A stretch of 64,000 nucleotides of DNA, from the NCBI RefSeq assembly GCF_017873415.1, contig NZ_JAGGKD010000003.1, positions 1 to 64,000 on the forward strand, written 5' to 3'. Positions 27,041 to 35,140 of this stretch are shown here, piece by piece. The notes below the pieces were generated by a model. The model had not been told where the DNA came from. It ran no database searches and saw only the letters and a program-made list of their open reading frames with translations. Within the stretch, counting starts at the first letter, position 1, and the number at the start of each line of letters is the position of its first letter. This stretch comes from Methanolobus bombayensis (GTDB lineage Archaea > Halobacteriota > Methanosarcinia > Methanosarcinales > Methanosarcinaceae). The translations under genes and the position numbers were made by a program.

Positions 27041-27751
27041 TCAGGAATGATTGTACTTCATTTCTTCAAGCTCTTCCTTCAAAGCTTCATTGTTAATCCT
27101 GTAGACCAGCAGTGAAGCAAAAAGCAACGCAAAAGCCAGCATGTTAACAGCAAGTGTCAACTGAAGTGATGTTCCTTCCAGTCCACCACCACTGCTTCCG
27201 TATGAAGAACCACCGAACATCAGCGGGTGGGCTGAGCGCCACAGCCTGATGGAAAGGAAGCTAAGTGGGACTGAGATGAATCCTACAATTCCAAATACAG
27301 CCGCAAGACGCGCTCTCTTCTCAGGTTCCTCCAGTGCCTGACGCAGCATCAGGTAGGCAAGATATACAAGGAAAAGCGCAAGTGAGGTTGTAAGCCTCGG
27401 CTCCCATATCCAGTACCATCCCCATGTAGCTTTTGCCCAGATTGAACCTGTTACAAGTACAAGAAATGCAAATACTACACCTACCTCGGCGGCTGAATGG
27501 GCAACGATGTCCCATTTGCTACTGTTTCCTTTAAGGTGCATTATACTTGCAATGAAAACAACAGTGAACGCAAGATATGATACCATAGCTATTGGCAGGT
27601 GGAAATAGAATATCTTGAAACTGCTGTCAAGTATCTCACCGGCATTGCCTTTCATCTGGGGCACATAGAAAAATATCATCCCGATGGCAATTAACATAAC
27701 AGGAGCCGTAATTATTGCAAGTACCTTTTCTTTTTTCCTGTCAATGAGCAT
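27041..27751 (-). CDS. ccmC: Heme exporter / cytochrome c assembly protein CcmC
   Basis: 236-residue membrane protein with six predicted helices. It carries the tryptophan-rich heme-handling WWD-type motif (ATWGWYWIWEPRLTTSL), flanked by conserved histidines (FYFHLPIAM, RSAHPLMFGG). CcmC holds heme at the outer face of the membrane for transfer to the chaperone CcmE in system I cytochrome c maturation. It is 106 bp after ccmB in the order ccmA-ccmB-ccmC. The C terminus (about 25 residues) is a short charged tail. Confidence 0.9.
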   Translation of the reverse strand: MLIDRKKEKVLAIITAPVMLIAIGMIFFYVPQMKGNAGEILDSSFKIFYFHLPIAMVSYLAFTVVFIASIMHLKGNSSKWDIVAHSAAEVGVVFAFLVLVTGSIWAKATWGWYWIWEPRLTTSLALFLVYLAYLMLRQALEEPEKRARLAAVFGIVGFISVPLSFLSIRLWRSAHPLMFGGSSYGSSGGGLEGTSLQLTLAVNMLAFALLFASLLVYRINNEALKEELEEMKYNHS

Positions 27752-27857
27752 GATTGTTCTTCTGCCTAATTAAAACTCCTTGTTTAAATGCTTTTCATAA
27801 CTCATGACTTTGACCAGAAGAAGATTCTAATTTATTCATCTCGATTATATTCGATTT

Positions 27858-28532
27858 CTAATCCATCACAGTATATTCGAACACAAGCTGCCCTACTACA
27901 AAGAATATCAGGTCATACACAACAAGCAACCTGAGTTCCGAAGCAATACTACCAATTCCTCCATCTGTAAGTATCGTCCCGGTTGCCATAACAGCAGGAA
28001 TTATCACTGGAATTATCAACGGCAACAAAAGCACTGGAAGCATGATCTCCCTTGCCCTTGTGCTTGCTGACAATGCTGAAAGCAGAGTTCCCACACTTAC
28101 AAAACCGAATGTTCCCAGAAAGATTACAAGTGCAAGTCCGGGAATTCCACTGATGTTGTAGTTGAACAGAACTATGAAGATTGGTATCGTGAGTAATTCA
28201 ACAATGAACATCAGGATTGCATTTGATATTGTTTTCCCGATGTAGATCGAACTCCTGTCAATTGGTGAGAGTTTCAGTCCTTCAAGACAACCATTCTCCA
28301 TCTCACCTGCAAAAGAACGTGAAAGTCCAAGAGTGCCTGCAAAGGTAAAAGCTACCCAGAGCACACCGGGAGCAAGTTTTTCTACAAGTTCTGTCTGGCT
28401 GAGAACATCCCCGAATGAGATGCTGAAAATAACTATGACAATAAGCGAGAAAATAAGCATGGAATTAAGCATCTGCTTTGTGCGAAACTCTGATCTGAGG
28501 TCCTTTGCTGCAATGTAGAGGCTTTTCTTCAT
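27858..28532 (-). CDS. ccmB: Heme exporter permease CcmB
   Basis: 224-residue permease with six hydrophobic helices, the CcmB partner of the CcmA ATPase. Family features: an N-terminal cytoplasmic stretch (AAKDLRSEFRTKQML), the SFAGEMENGCLEGLKLSP loop and LPLIIPVIIPAV in a later helix. It starts 18 bp after ccmA. CcmAB is thought to energise release of holo-CcmE rather than to carry heme itself. Confidence 0.92.
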   Translation of the reverse strand: MKKSLYIAAKDLRSEFRTKQMLNSMLIFSLIVIVIFSISFGDVLSQTELVEKLAPGVLWVAFTFAGTLGLSRSFAGEMENGCLEGLKLSPIDRSSIYIGKTISNAILMFIVELLTIPIFIVLFNYNISGIPGLALVIFLGTFGFVSVGTLLSALSASTRAREIMLPVLLLPLIIPVIIPAVMATGTILTDGGIGSIASELRLLVVYDLIFFVVGQLVFEYTVMD

Positions 28533-28550
28533 AATCTCACCACAGGCAGG

Positions 28551-29306
28551 TTAGACGTTACTAATGCCCTCTGCATCCGTATCCTTTTCCACTATTGAAA
28601 GGTACTGTTCTTTGAACTCTTCCACGCTTTCAATTTCAGTTTTTAGTTTGTCAAAGCGTATCTCTCCCCTGTCCATTATGAGCATGCGGTCACAGAGTTC
28701 AAAGGCTCGCTCGATGTTATGTGTGATCATGATCCTTGTAACATCTGAATCTCCAGTACCCATGAGCACACGCTCAAAATTAGCAGCAGCATGCTGATCT
28801 AGTCCGGTATATGGCTCATCCATGAGTAAAATTTCAGGCTGATGCAGCAATGCCCTTGCAATTGAAAGCCGCTGTTTCATTCCTCTTGAGAATGAACCGG
28901 CACGCTCATCTGAACGCTGAAGAAGATTTACACTTTTCAGAATGGAATCAACTCTTGAGTCGATGTTATCATTCTCAATTCCGTACATCCGGGCAAAAAA
29001 AACAAGGTTCTCCCTTGCTTTCAGTTCATCATAAAGATAAGTCTCATGAGATATGGCACCTATCATTCCCCTTATCTTTTCAGGATGCTTTTTGGCATCA
29101 ATTCCATTAACAAGAATACTTCCCCTGGAAGGATTGATGATAGTGGACATTATCTTCAGAAGAGTGGTCTTTCCGGCTCCGTTGGGACCGAATATTGTAA
29201 CAAACTCACCTTTTTTGATCTCAAGGTTGATGTTGTTCAATGCTTTCCTTCGCCCGAAGCTCTTTGAAAGACCTGTGATAGAGATGATACTGTCAATTGG
29301 AGCCAT
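28551..29306 (-). CDS. ccmA: Heme ABC exporter ATP-binding protein CcmA
   Basis: 251-residue ABC ATPase: Walker A FGPNGAGKTTLLK, signature region GSFSRGMKQRLSIARALL (degenerate LSGGQ: SFSRG), Walker B ILLMDEPYTGLD and H-loop MITHN. The neighbouring CcmB and CcmC identify it as the heme-exporter ATPase rather than a generic ABC-2 ATPase. A TATA box about 29 nt before the ATG suggests that ccmABC can be transcribed on its own, apart from the molybdopterin protein upstream. Confidence 0.92.
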   Translation of the reverse strand: MAPIDSIISITGLSKSFGRRKALNNINLEIKKGEFVTIFGPNGAGKTTLLKIMSTIINPSRGSILVNGIDAKKHPEKIRGMIGAISHETYLYDELKARENLVFFARMYGIENDNIDSRVDSILKSVNLLQRSDERAGSFSRGMKQRLSIARALLHQPEILLMDEPYTGLDQHAAANFERVLMGTGDSDVTRIMITHNIERAFELCDRMLIMDRGEIRFDKLKTEIESVEEFKEQYLSIVEKDTDAEGISNV

Positions 29307-29330
29307 TAGAGCTATATTTACATTTTCAGA

Positions 29331-29340
29331 TTATATAAAT
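29331..29340 (-). promoter_or_regulatory. TATA box ahead of ccmA
   Basis: On the minus strand ATTTATATAA, centred about 29 nt before the ATG at 29306. It implies a leaderless or near-leaderless ccmABC message. Confidence 0.55.
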
Positions 29341-29360
29341 TAGTGTTTTGTATCGGATGA

Positions 29361-30038
29361 TCATCTCTCAAACGCAGGCCCACCTACATCTGCATTGTTA
29401 TTATATCCGGCAGTTTCCCAGTATCCCTTGTAAGACTCATCAGTAACCTCAATTGAAGTTATCCATTTTGCCCATTTGTAACCATACTTGTCCTCAGCTA
29501 CAAGTTGCAGAGGGAATCCCCTGTCTGCAGGCAAAGTTATATCGTTGAGCTCATAGGCGAGCATTATGTCATTTTCAACAATGTAGTCAAGATCAAGACT
29601 TGTAGAATAGCCATCGGCTGAGTAGAATATAACCGTAGCTGCATTATTGTTTACACCGGTCTCATTGAACAACGTGTTCATTGTTACTCCAGTCCATTTT
29701 GCATCAAATCCCCAGCCTTCAACACAGTCCATACGCACGAACCTTGAAACAAATGGATATTCAAGGAGTTGATCATACGTGAAGTTCATAGGATTGTCCA
29801 CCATACCATAAATCCTGAGCTCGTATGTGTCCTGATCTATGTACTGGGTTCCTTTAATGCCATTATTACGTTGCTCGGATATAGGAGTCAGTTCTTTTCC
29901 TTCAAAAACAGTAGCTTCACCTGAAGTATTGATTTCCTGCTGTCCCTTCTGTGAATCTTCGGTGCATCCGCTGACTGAAACAAGAACTATGATTACCAGA
30001 CAGCTTATCAAAAGAGTGTATTGCCTGAGCTTTATCAT
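29361..30038 (-). CDS. Molybdopterin-dependent oxidoreductase-like lipoprotein
   Basis: 225 residues. N-terminal signal with lipobox (VSVSGCTED), so probably lipid-anchored outside the cell. The remainder is an oxidoreductase molybdopterin-binding (sulfite oxidase/MsrP-type) domain: FVRMDCVEGWGFDAKWTG holds the conserved Cys that ligates Mo, and ADRGFPLQLVAEDKYGYKWAKWI is the usual C-terminal motif. The reaction is an oxo transfer of unknown substrate. It sits between a winged-helix gene (16 bp upstream) and ccmA (54 bp downstream). Proximity to heme-export genes suggests electron exchange with a c-type cytochrome, but that is an inference. Confidence 0.85.
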   Translation of the reverse strand: MIKLRQYTLLISCLVIIVLVSVSGCTEDSQKGQQEINTSGEATVFEGKELTPISEQRNNGIKGTQYIDQDTYELRIYGMVDNPMNFTYDQLLEYPFVSRFVRMDCVEGWGFDAKWTGVTMNTLFNETGVNNNAATVIFYSADGYSTSLDLDYIVENDIMLAYELNDITLPADRGFPLQLVAEDKYGYKWAKWITSIEVTDESYKGYWETAGYNNNADVGGPAFER

Positions 30039-30053
30039 TAGATTACCACCAAA

Positions 30054-30347
30054 TCAGATGCATTCAAGAAGCTCTATTCCCTTATTACTCAGGGAATATT
30101 TATCCTCGATCTTGTTGAGAAATTCTCCATTTATAAGGAACTCTGTATGATACTTGAATACTTTTTCATCAAGATCGGTATTTTCCAGAATTTCACTCCT
30201 TGTAGCTCCGAATGCACCAATTGCCCTTATAAGTTGACGCCTTATTGGGTGTGAAGCTGCCTTGTGAGCAAGTTCATGCTCCGCTTTTACCCTTTCCCTC
30301 TCAGAAGGCTTTGCATCTAGAAGATCGTCGAGATCATCGTCCAGCAT
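30054..30347 (-). CDS. Winged-helix transcriptional regulator, small
   Basis: 97 residues. After a charged N terminus (LDDDLDDLLDAKPSERERV), a winged-helix fold like ArsR/MarR is visible: AAS HPIRRQLIRAIGAFGATR, the recognition-helix region DLDEKVFKYHTEFLI and a wing YSLSNKGIELL. No metal-binding cysteines. It is first in the run winged-helix, molybdopterin protein, ccmABC, with GGAGGAG before the ATG. An inverted repeat just upstream of that site (30367-30384) could be its own operator. Confidence 0.75.
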   Translation of the reverse strand: MLDDDLDDLLDAKPSERERVKAEHELAHKAASHPIRRQLIRAIGAFGATRSEILENTDLDEKVFKYHTEFLINGEFLNKIEDKYSLSNKGIELLECI

Positions 30348-30366
30348 TTCCTACTCCTCCTAATTT

Positions 30367-30384
30367 CACTATGCAAGTATAGTG
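30367..30384. promoter_or_regulatory. Inverted repeat upstream of the winged-helix gene
   Basis: CACTAT-gcaagt-ATAGTG, perfect 6-bp arms, starting about 20 bp before the ATG at 30347 and just upstream of GGAGGAG. Position and symmetry fit an operator for a dimeric regulator, most simply the adjacent gene product. Confidence 0.4.
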
Positions 30385-30522
30385 TAAAAAGTGTTGTGCC
30401 GGAAATGTGTTAGAATAAACTCTCAGATTGAAATACAAACAAGAAAATTACAAAAATTAGAGTTGTATAATTGATTTAAAAGAATTCAGATGCTTGCTTT
30501 CATCTTTGTAGAATTTATATAA

Positions 30523-30614
30523 AATATAAATGCTGGCTTGTTGAAAGCAAACAATTTTGTTAATGCAAGAGGGTGCATTTATCTGAGGGGATCGTTGTTG
30601 CCAGCATTTATATT
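30523..30614. repeat. Long inverted repeat, possible structured RNA or terminator
   Basis: AATATAAATGCTGGC (30523-30537) and its exact reverse complement GCCAGCATTTATATT (30600-30614) enclose 62 bp. The right arm ends 8 bp before the stop of the hypothetical gene at 30622. A TATA-like ATTTATATAAAA (30512-30523) abuts the left arm on the plus strand. No flanking target duplication is visible. Confidence 0.6.
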
Positions 30615-30621
30615 AATGTGA

Positions 30622-31008
30622 TCAAGCCACTGCCTTTTCTGCGGTGCAGACATGTTTCATCTCCATTGATGTTTTCAGTGACTCTTTTGCGACGATTCCC
30701 GGGTCAGCAGGCAGGAACGTAAGACTTCCGTCCTTGTATCTCATAGGAGATCCAATAGCCTTGTAATATTCGTTCTTTAGGCTCTGTATTGCCGCTACCA
30801 CGGTTTCGTTATCATACTTCGAATTGCCAAGGTTTGCAAATGCTACGCCAAGCAACAAATTGTTTGCATGTAATGCAAGGTGCAAATGCCATGTGTCCTT
30901 GTCAACGAACTCATGAATTTTAATATCCATAACCAAATTGCTTTCATTTTCCCTCAATGTCACAATCTCCTTGTAATTGACTGCAATCACTACATTACAT
31001 GAACTCAT
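30622..31008 (-). CDS. Hypothetical protein
   Basis: 128 residues from ATG 31008 (MSSCNVVIAVNYKEIVTL). An alpha/beta soluble protein, not recognised. A longer frame opening at 31101 would add a hydrophobic stretch, but it overlaps the preceding gene, and a TATA-like AAATATAAT about 26 nt before the 31008 ATG supports the shorter, leaderless start. The middle (DTWHLHLALHANNLLLGVAFANLG) and the end (KHVCTAEKAVA) show no motif I can name. It follows a DUF457 membrane protein on the same strand and is followed by a long inverted repeat. Confidence 0.65.
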   Translation of the reverse strand: MSSCNVVIAVNYKEIVTLRENESNLVMDIKIHEFVDKDTWHLHLALHANNLLLGVAFANLGNSKYDNETVVAAIQSLKNEYYKAIGSPMRYKDGSLTFLPADPGIVAKESLKTSMEMKHVCTAEKAVA

Positions 31009-31093
31009 ATAAAAGCAGTTTGTTATTATATTTAGAATGATGTACATGAATAAAATTAGCATGTACTTAATACGGACCATCATGTTCACAGAG

Positions 31094-32203
31094 TCACTCA
31101 AACATGCCTGAAGGCATTGGTTTACTATACTGAACGTTTCTTTTTACATAGACCTGATAGTTTTCACCATCAACATCAAATACAAAAACATATTCAGTTT
31201 TAAAGTAGGCCCAATACTCAGCAAACGGATTGCGGGCATCGCTAAGAACCACTGTGACATTGGAATCATAAGTTGAAACATTGTACACCGGATAATCTAC
31301 TTCTCCTGGAAGACTTGAATTGTACAGAGACAGTGCCCTTTGTATATATGGAGCAGAGGAATCCTGATCACATGTACATTTTTTCACAAATCCTTCTTCT
31401 TCTATACCAGACAAGTAACTTAAGGTAAGGATTTTGTATGCGGTGTCGTTGAACTCATATGCAGAAAGGAAAGTTCCCAATGAAATCGGATAAGAATTCT
31501 GATAGCTAATATCGTAACCTTCAGTTCTTTCGATATCTGATATTAAAACTGCTTTTGCCAGCGGATTGAAAGCACACCATAAAACAAATATGACCAGTAG
31601 TTTCCTATAAAGTGATCTGTGTTCTCCTTTTGAAATACCAGTAAGCCAGCTACCATTGATCTGAAAAAATGAGCGAATAAGACTATTTACTTTTGAAGAT
31701 GCATGCGTAACATTAACATAGCTACCATTGTTTTTGCTTTCACGGACGCGGCCTGCCAGAATATAGAATATTGGTACAAAAGAAATGAGTGTTACCACCG
31801 GATCGAAAAAACCAATTGCACCTATTGTTGATGGTTCATTTATAAAAGGAAAAAATGGCCTCATTTTCCAGCTTGTGACGTAATCCAGGTATATGTGACT
31901 GAATAACGCAGCACCTGAAACAATAGTGAGCATCCGATCTTTTTCCCGATACCATATATAAATGATTATAATCAAAGAATAAATTATTGAGTGCATGAAC
32001 TCTCTGTGACCCATCATATAGTAGAGAGCATTATACATCGGGTGACCAAGATAACCGTCTATTGCAAGGAACAACGCATTCAATATGAAATCCAGATCAG
32101 GCAGTATTGACATGAAAGCAACTATCTTAATCTGCCTTTTATTCAATCCTGCAACTGACGCTATGAGTAAACCGATTCCCAGATGTGACAGTGTATTTAC
32201 CAT
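31094..32203 (-). CDS. YdjM/DUF457-family membrane-bound metal-dependent hydrolase
   Basis: 369 residues from ATG 32203, preceded by GGTGAGGATGACAGG; a TTG at 32221 is the alternative. The N-terminal 150 residues show the family's His/Asp pattern among membrane helices: NTLSHLGIG, SILPDLDF, GHREFMHS and FSHIYLDYVT. A further helix (about residues 200-220) is followed by an extracytoplasmic beta-rich domain of about 150 residues. The family is presumed to hydrolyse a phosphoester, without a proven substrate. Confidence 0.82.
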   Translation of the reverse strand: MVNTLSHLGIGLLIASVAGLNKRQIKIVAFMSILPDLDFILNALFLAIDGYLGHPMYNALYYMMGHREFMHSIIYSLIIIIYIWYREKDRMLTIVSGAALFSHIYLDYVTSWKMRPFFPFINEPSTIGAIGFFDPVVTLISFVPIFYILAGRVRESKNNGSYVNVTHASSKVNSLIRSFFQINGSWLTGISKGEHRSLYRKLLVIFVLWCAFNPLAKAVLISDIERTEGYDISYQNSYPISLGTFLSAYEFNDTAYKILTLSYLSGIEEEGFVKKCTCDQDSSAPYIQRALSLYNSSLPGEVDYPVYNVSTYDSNVTVVLSDARNPFAEYWAYFKTEYVFVFDVDGENYQVYVKRNVQYSKPMPSGMFE

Positions 32204-32279
32204 CCTGTCATCCTCACCCAATATAGAAGATGTTACTATTTCTTTTTATATTTTTGGAGGATGCTAATGACCAATTAGC

Positions 32280-32708
32280 TCAGTATTTTCCAAGAGCCTT
32301 CGAAACGAACCTGTGGAAACCATGAATGCTTCCACTACTACCAAGATACATCATCGGACATCTTCCTGTTATAATCTTCAGACCCTGCTTATACTCCAGA
32401 TGATTGACATCACAAGTATCTGTCCTCCAGTGAACCCAGAAATCAGTGATTCCCTTTTCTGTCAGTTTTTCAATTACCCTGGCAGGTTCGCTTTTTGTAA
32501 TGCCAATTATCACATTTTTAACGCTGTCAGGAACCTCCGATATTTCCTGGATCGAACCTTCAATTGGCTTATCAGAATAATCAAGCACTGCGACTGATTT
32601 TCCTCTTTTTTTGAGCTCAGAGATCGTCCACTTCATGGCAGGCTTTGTACCATCTGTTATAACAAGGAAATTATCTCTTTTCCAGAATTCTTCCTGCTTT
32701 GTAACCAT
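32280..32708 (-). CDS. CoA-binding-domain (YccU-like) protein
   Basis: 142-residue single Rossmann domain of the CoA_binding family related to the N-terminal part of succinyl-CoA synthetase alpha. Seen: FLVITDGTKPAMKWTISELKKRG (nucleotide loop), VKNVIIGITKSEPARVIEKL, and the C-terminal CPMMYLGS motif of YccU-type proteins. Ligand and role are unknown. Divergent from the methyltransferase gene at 32848. Confidence 0.82.
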   Translation of the reverse strand: MVTKQEEFWKRDNFLVITDGTKPAMKWTISELKKRGKSVAVLDYSDKPIEGSIQEISEVPDSVKNVIIGITKSEPARVIEKLTEKGITDFWVHWRTDTCDVNHLEYKQGLKIITGRCPMMYLGSSGSIHGFHRFVSKALGKY

Positions 32709-32847
32709 ACTATCCTATCCTTCCTTGTGTGCTTCCTTCAGGAAGTTTATATCTCATGGTATAAGAGTTCTTTTAAAAAGCACCAAAGTGATACATTCAC
32801 ATACAGGTATCATAGACTGTTTAAGCAATGGGAACAAAGAAAAACAT

Positions 32848-33447
32848 ATGTCAATAATTTCCAAGTACAACCGTGCATCCTACGTTTTTGACACTATGGA
32901 GATTCCTATGGAACACATATGGTTCAGTAAATGGAGAAAAGAGATTTTATCTGAATTGTCCGGCAGGGTGCTTGACCTTGGGATAGGAACCGGGAAGAAT
33001 ATACCCTACTATCCAGATGACTGTGAAGTTGTCGGAGTTGACATAAGCGACAAAATGCTTGCTCATGCAAATAAGAGATTGAAAGAAAAGAAAAATATAT
33101 CCCTTTACCAGATGGATGCTGAAAACCTGGGATTTAAGGATGACAGCTTCGATTATGTTATCACTACGTTTGTCCTGTGTTCCATACCAAACCCTGTTGC
33201 TGCACTAAAAGAGATAAAACGTGTATGCAAACCTGATGGCATGGTTATCAATCTGGAGCATATGAAAAGTGACAACAGAATTATTGCTTTCATTGAAGAC
33301 CTATTCAACCCACTTACAGTGGCAATTATGGGAGTGAACATCAACAGAAAAACAGTTGAAAATGCAAAAAAAGCTGGTCTTAATATTCTTGAAGTTCAGA
33401 ATAAGGCTCTATTGGATGTTTTCAGGTTGATAAAGTCTAAACCCTGA
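32848..33447 (+). CDS. Class I SAM-dependent methyltransferase (UbiE-like)
   Basis: 199-residue methyltransferase. SAM-binding motif I VLDLGIGTGKNIPYY, the acidic end of strand 2 VVGVDIS, YQMDAENLGFKDDSFDYVITT and motif VCKPDGMVINLEHM follow the UbiE/COQ5-like order. The start at 32848 (MSIISKYNRASYVFD) matches such proteins; the open frame continues upstream to 32611 but that part is antisense to the CoA-binding gene. Substrate unknown. A convergent terminator separates it from the PEF-CTERM gene. Confidence 0.88.
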   Translation: MSIISKYNRASYVFDTMEIPMEHIWFSKWRKEILSELSGRVLDLGIGTGKNIPYYPDDCEVVGVDISDKMLAHANKRLKEKKNISLYQMDAENLGFKDDSFDYVITTFVLCSIPNPVAALKEIKRVCKPDGMVINLEHMKSDNRIIAFIEDLFNPLTVAIMGVNINRKTVENAKKAGLNILEVQNKALLDVFRLIKSKP

Positions 33448-33461
33448 ATAAAAATAAATAT

Positions 33462-33480
33462 GGCGAATTAATTATTCGCC
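33462..33480. terminator. Bidirectional hairpin terminator
   Basis: GGCGAAT-taatt-ATTCGCC, perfect 7-bp stem between the convergent methyltransferase and PEF-CTERM genes. Its last base is part of the PEF-CTERM stop codon. Confidence 0.65.
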
Positions 33481-34136
33481 TACTCTCTCTTGAATATGAA
33501 TGCCAGTCCGATGATTGCAGCTATTGGAAGAGCGATCGTTGGGAATTCAGGTATTTCCTCTGTGTTTGGAACATCTGCTGTGACCTTGATGTCAAGGAAA
33601 CTTGCTGTTCCGCGATCCTTTCCACGAATTGCAATGAGGTTTGTGCCCTCGTTAAGGATGCTGTCATCTACATCAAACACAAAGCTATCCCAACTTGGGC
33701 ATCCATCATGTGTCTGCATACCATTGGACACATCCACGCCGTTGACGAAAACTTCAACATCATTATCAATAGCAACGTGCACTTTAAGGTCACTTGTGCC
33801 TGCCGGAAGATTGAACTCTTTTCTTACAGCAATATATGAGTTTACAGGCCACTCTGTCTTCACATACTGTTCATCAGTAAGGACACAACCAGAATAGATT
33901 GATCCAAAGCCAGCAACTCCTGAACTAAAAACGGAATCATCAAAATCAGGATTTGCAAAGTTACCAGCTTCGTCACTGTCAACTATCTTGTATTTGTAAC
34001 CGGAATCGCCATAAGGAATAATAACTGTATCATCAGCAGCTATTGCAGTCATTGACAATGTTGCTGTAAGAAGGAATATACTTGCAAGTGAGAGAGCCAA
34101 GACTCTCTTTATATTAAAATTTGTTTTTGTTTTCAT
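33480..34136 (-). CDS. Exported PEF-CTERM surface protein
   Basis: 218 residues from ATG 34136 (GGTGGT 4 nt upstream). N-terminal signal peptide (VLALSLASIFLLTATLSM to AIAA). A beta-sandwich exported domain contains LPAGTSDLKVHVAIDNDVEV and a lectin-like VFVNGVDVSNGM segment. The C-terminal sorting signal reads EIPEFPTIALPIAAII followed by GLAFIFKRE: the PEF motif, a hydrophobic helix and a basic end. Such tails are processed by archaeosortase (PEF-CTERM variant). No archaeosortase gene is in the window. It is probably a cell-surface protein of unknown binding target. Confidence 0.85.
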   Translation of the reverse strand: MKTKTNFNIKRVLALSLASIFLLTATLSMTAIAADDTVIIPYGDSGYKYKIVDSDEAGNFANPDFDDSVFSSGVAGFGSIYSGCVLTDEQYVKTEWPVNSYIAVRKEFNLPAGTSDLKVHVAIDNDVEVFVNGVDVSNGMQTHDGCPSWDSFVFDVDDSILNEGTNLIAIRGKDRGTASFLDIKVTADVPNTEEIPEFPTIALPIAAIIGLAFIFKRE

Positions 34137-34446
34137 TTGTACCACCATTGGATCAAATACCTGGAAAGAGATTCCAAAACAAAACAGTATGTAAGTATCT
34201 GTAAAGCTTTGACCAGATTTCTTTCAGCCCTTGATCCTATCTATATTTTAAGTGGTGTAAAAAGTATATATAATTTGTGATATTGTGCACCATCAAATTT
34301 TATAGAGACTGATATAATTTGCAATGTTGAATAGCAATATCAAAAAGCTAAACAGGAAAAAGATAAGAATAAAAGAAAAAGTGACGAAATTAAATTCCAA
34401 GAAAAAGTCAGTATTTTTGTGCATCAACTTGAAACGACATAGAATT
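34137..34446. other. Gap holding the PEF-CTERM gene promoter and a long leader
   Basis: About 310 bases without a supported gene. On the minus strand ATTATATATAC (34264-34274) is a good TATA box. Transcription from about 34243 would give a leader of about 105 nt before the PEF-CTERM start, unusual among the short-leader genes here. The rest is AT-rich and includes the 3' side of the ArsR gene. Confidence 0.45.
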
Positions 34447-34740
34447 TCAGCCGAATATTTTATTCAGGTCATCAATTCCCATTTCAACATCAAATTCTTT
34501 CAGTTTATAGAATTTCTTTGCACGGTTATCATTATCTTCAAGCCTCAAGTCACTTTCAACAAAGCCAGCTTTTTCCAGTCTCTTTAAGTGAAGCTGTATA
34601 ACCTGACGAGACAGATCAAGTTCCTTTGACAGGTCATATATGTATCTCTCCCTTTCTGATAGCAGATAAAGGAGTTTCAACCTGACAGGATGAGAAATGG
34701 CCTCTCCGATAGTTATAATCTGTTGAAGTGTTTTTGTCAT
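34447..34740 (-). CDS. ArsR-family winged-helix regulator
   Basis: 97 residues with a clear winged helix-turn-helix: AISHPVRLKLLYLLSERERYIYDLSKELD, recognition helix LSRQVIQLHLKRLEKAGFV and wing SDLRLEDNDNRAKKFYKL. No Cys-rich metal site, so its signal is not a thiol-bound metal of the ArsR type. It lies 72 bp downstream of a small membrane/coiled-coil gene on the same strand. Confidence 0.85.
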   Translation of the reverse strand: MTKTLQQIITIGEAISHPVRLKLLYLLSERERYIYDLSKELDLSRQVIQLHLKRLEKAGFVESDLRLEDNDNRAKKFYKLKEFDVEMGIDDLNKIFG

Positions 34741-34812
34741 CTGAGAACCCGCTTTATTTAGTTCTAAGGTCTATAATATTGAGAATGTTGAATAAAAGCA
34801 TAAGCAAATAAA

Positions 34813-35037
34813 CTAAATTTCATCAAGTTTATCCTTTATATCCTGAACCATCTTTTTGATGTCTTCTACGTCTTTTTCAACCCTGGCCAGACGTTCGTTA
34901 TTTTCAGAACTCCCTGTACCAGACTTATTGAGGAGTGTAACTGTCACCCAGACAACTAAAAAGACAATGAGTATGTTCAAAAGCAAGCCCCATATTCCAA
35001 AACCATACATGCTAGTGCCCATCATTTTAATATTCAT
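34813..35037 (-). CDS. Small membrane protein with C-terminal coiled coil
   Basis: 74 residues: a transmembrane helix (about 12-36; FGIWGLLLNILIVFLVVWV) and a charged coiled coil (ENNERLARVEKDVEDIKKM onward). The start may instead be an internal ATG at residue 5 or 6, which is better spaced from GGATGA. It probably shares a transcript with the ArsR gene downstream. Function unknown; the shape suits a membrane anchor or dimeriser. Confidence 0.65.
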   Translation of the reverse strand: MNIKMMGTSMYGFGIWGLLLNILIVFLVVWVTVTLLNKSGTGSSENNERLARVEKDVEDIKKMVQDIKDKLDEI

Positions 35038-35140
35038 CCTTAAAAATTATATTTTTAATAAAGAGTATATGGAAAGAAAAGTATTACTACTTTTCGACCT
35101 TCCACACTTGTTTATTGAAATAGATTGATAATAATCAGCA

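Noticed and set aside
30523-30614. Miniature transposable element
   Set aside because: Inverted ends are present but no target-site duplication and no second copy in the window; listed only as an inverted repeat.
32611-32847. N-terminal extension of the methyltransferase
   Set aside because: This part is antisense to the CoA-binding-domain gene and its promoter region and has no family support.
34324-34587. 87-codon plus-strand frame rich in Lys/Asn
   Set aside because: Overlaps the ArsR gene antisense, composition driven by AT-rich DNA, no ribosome binding site.
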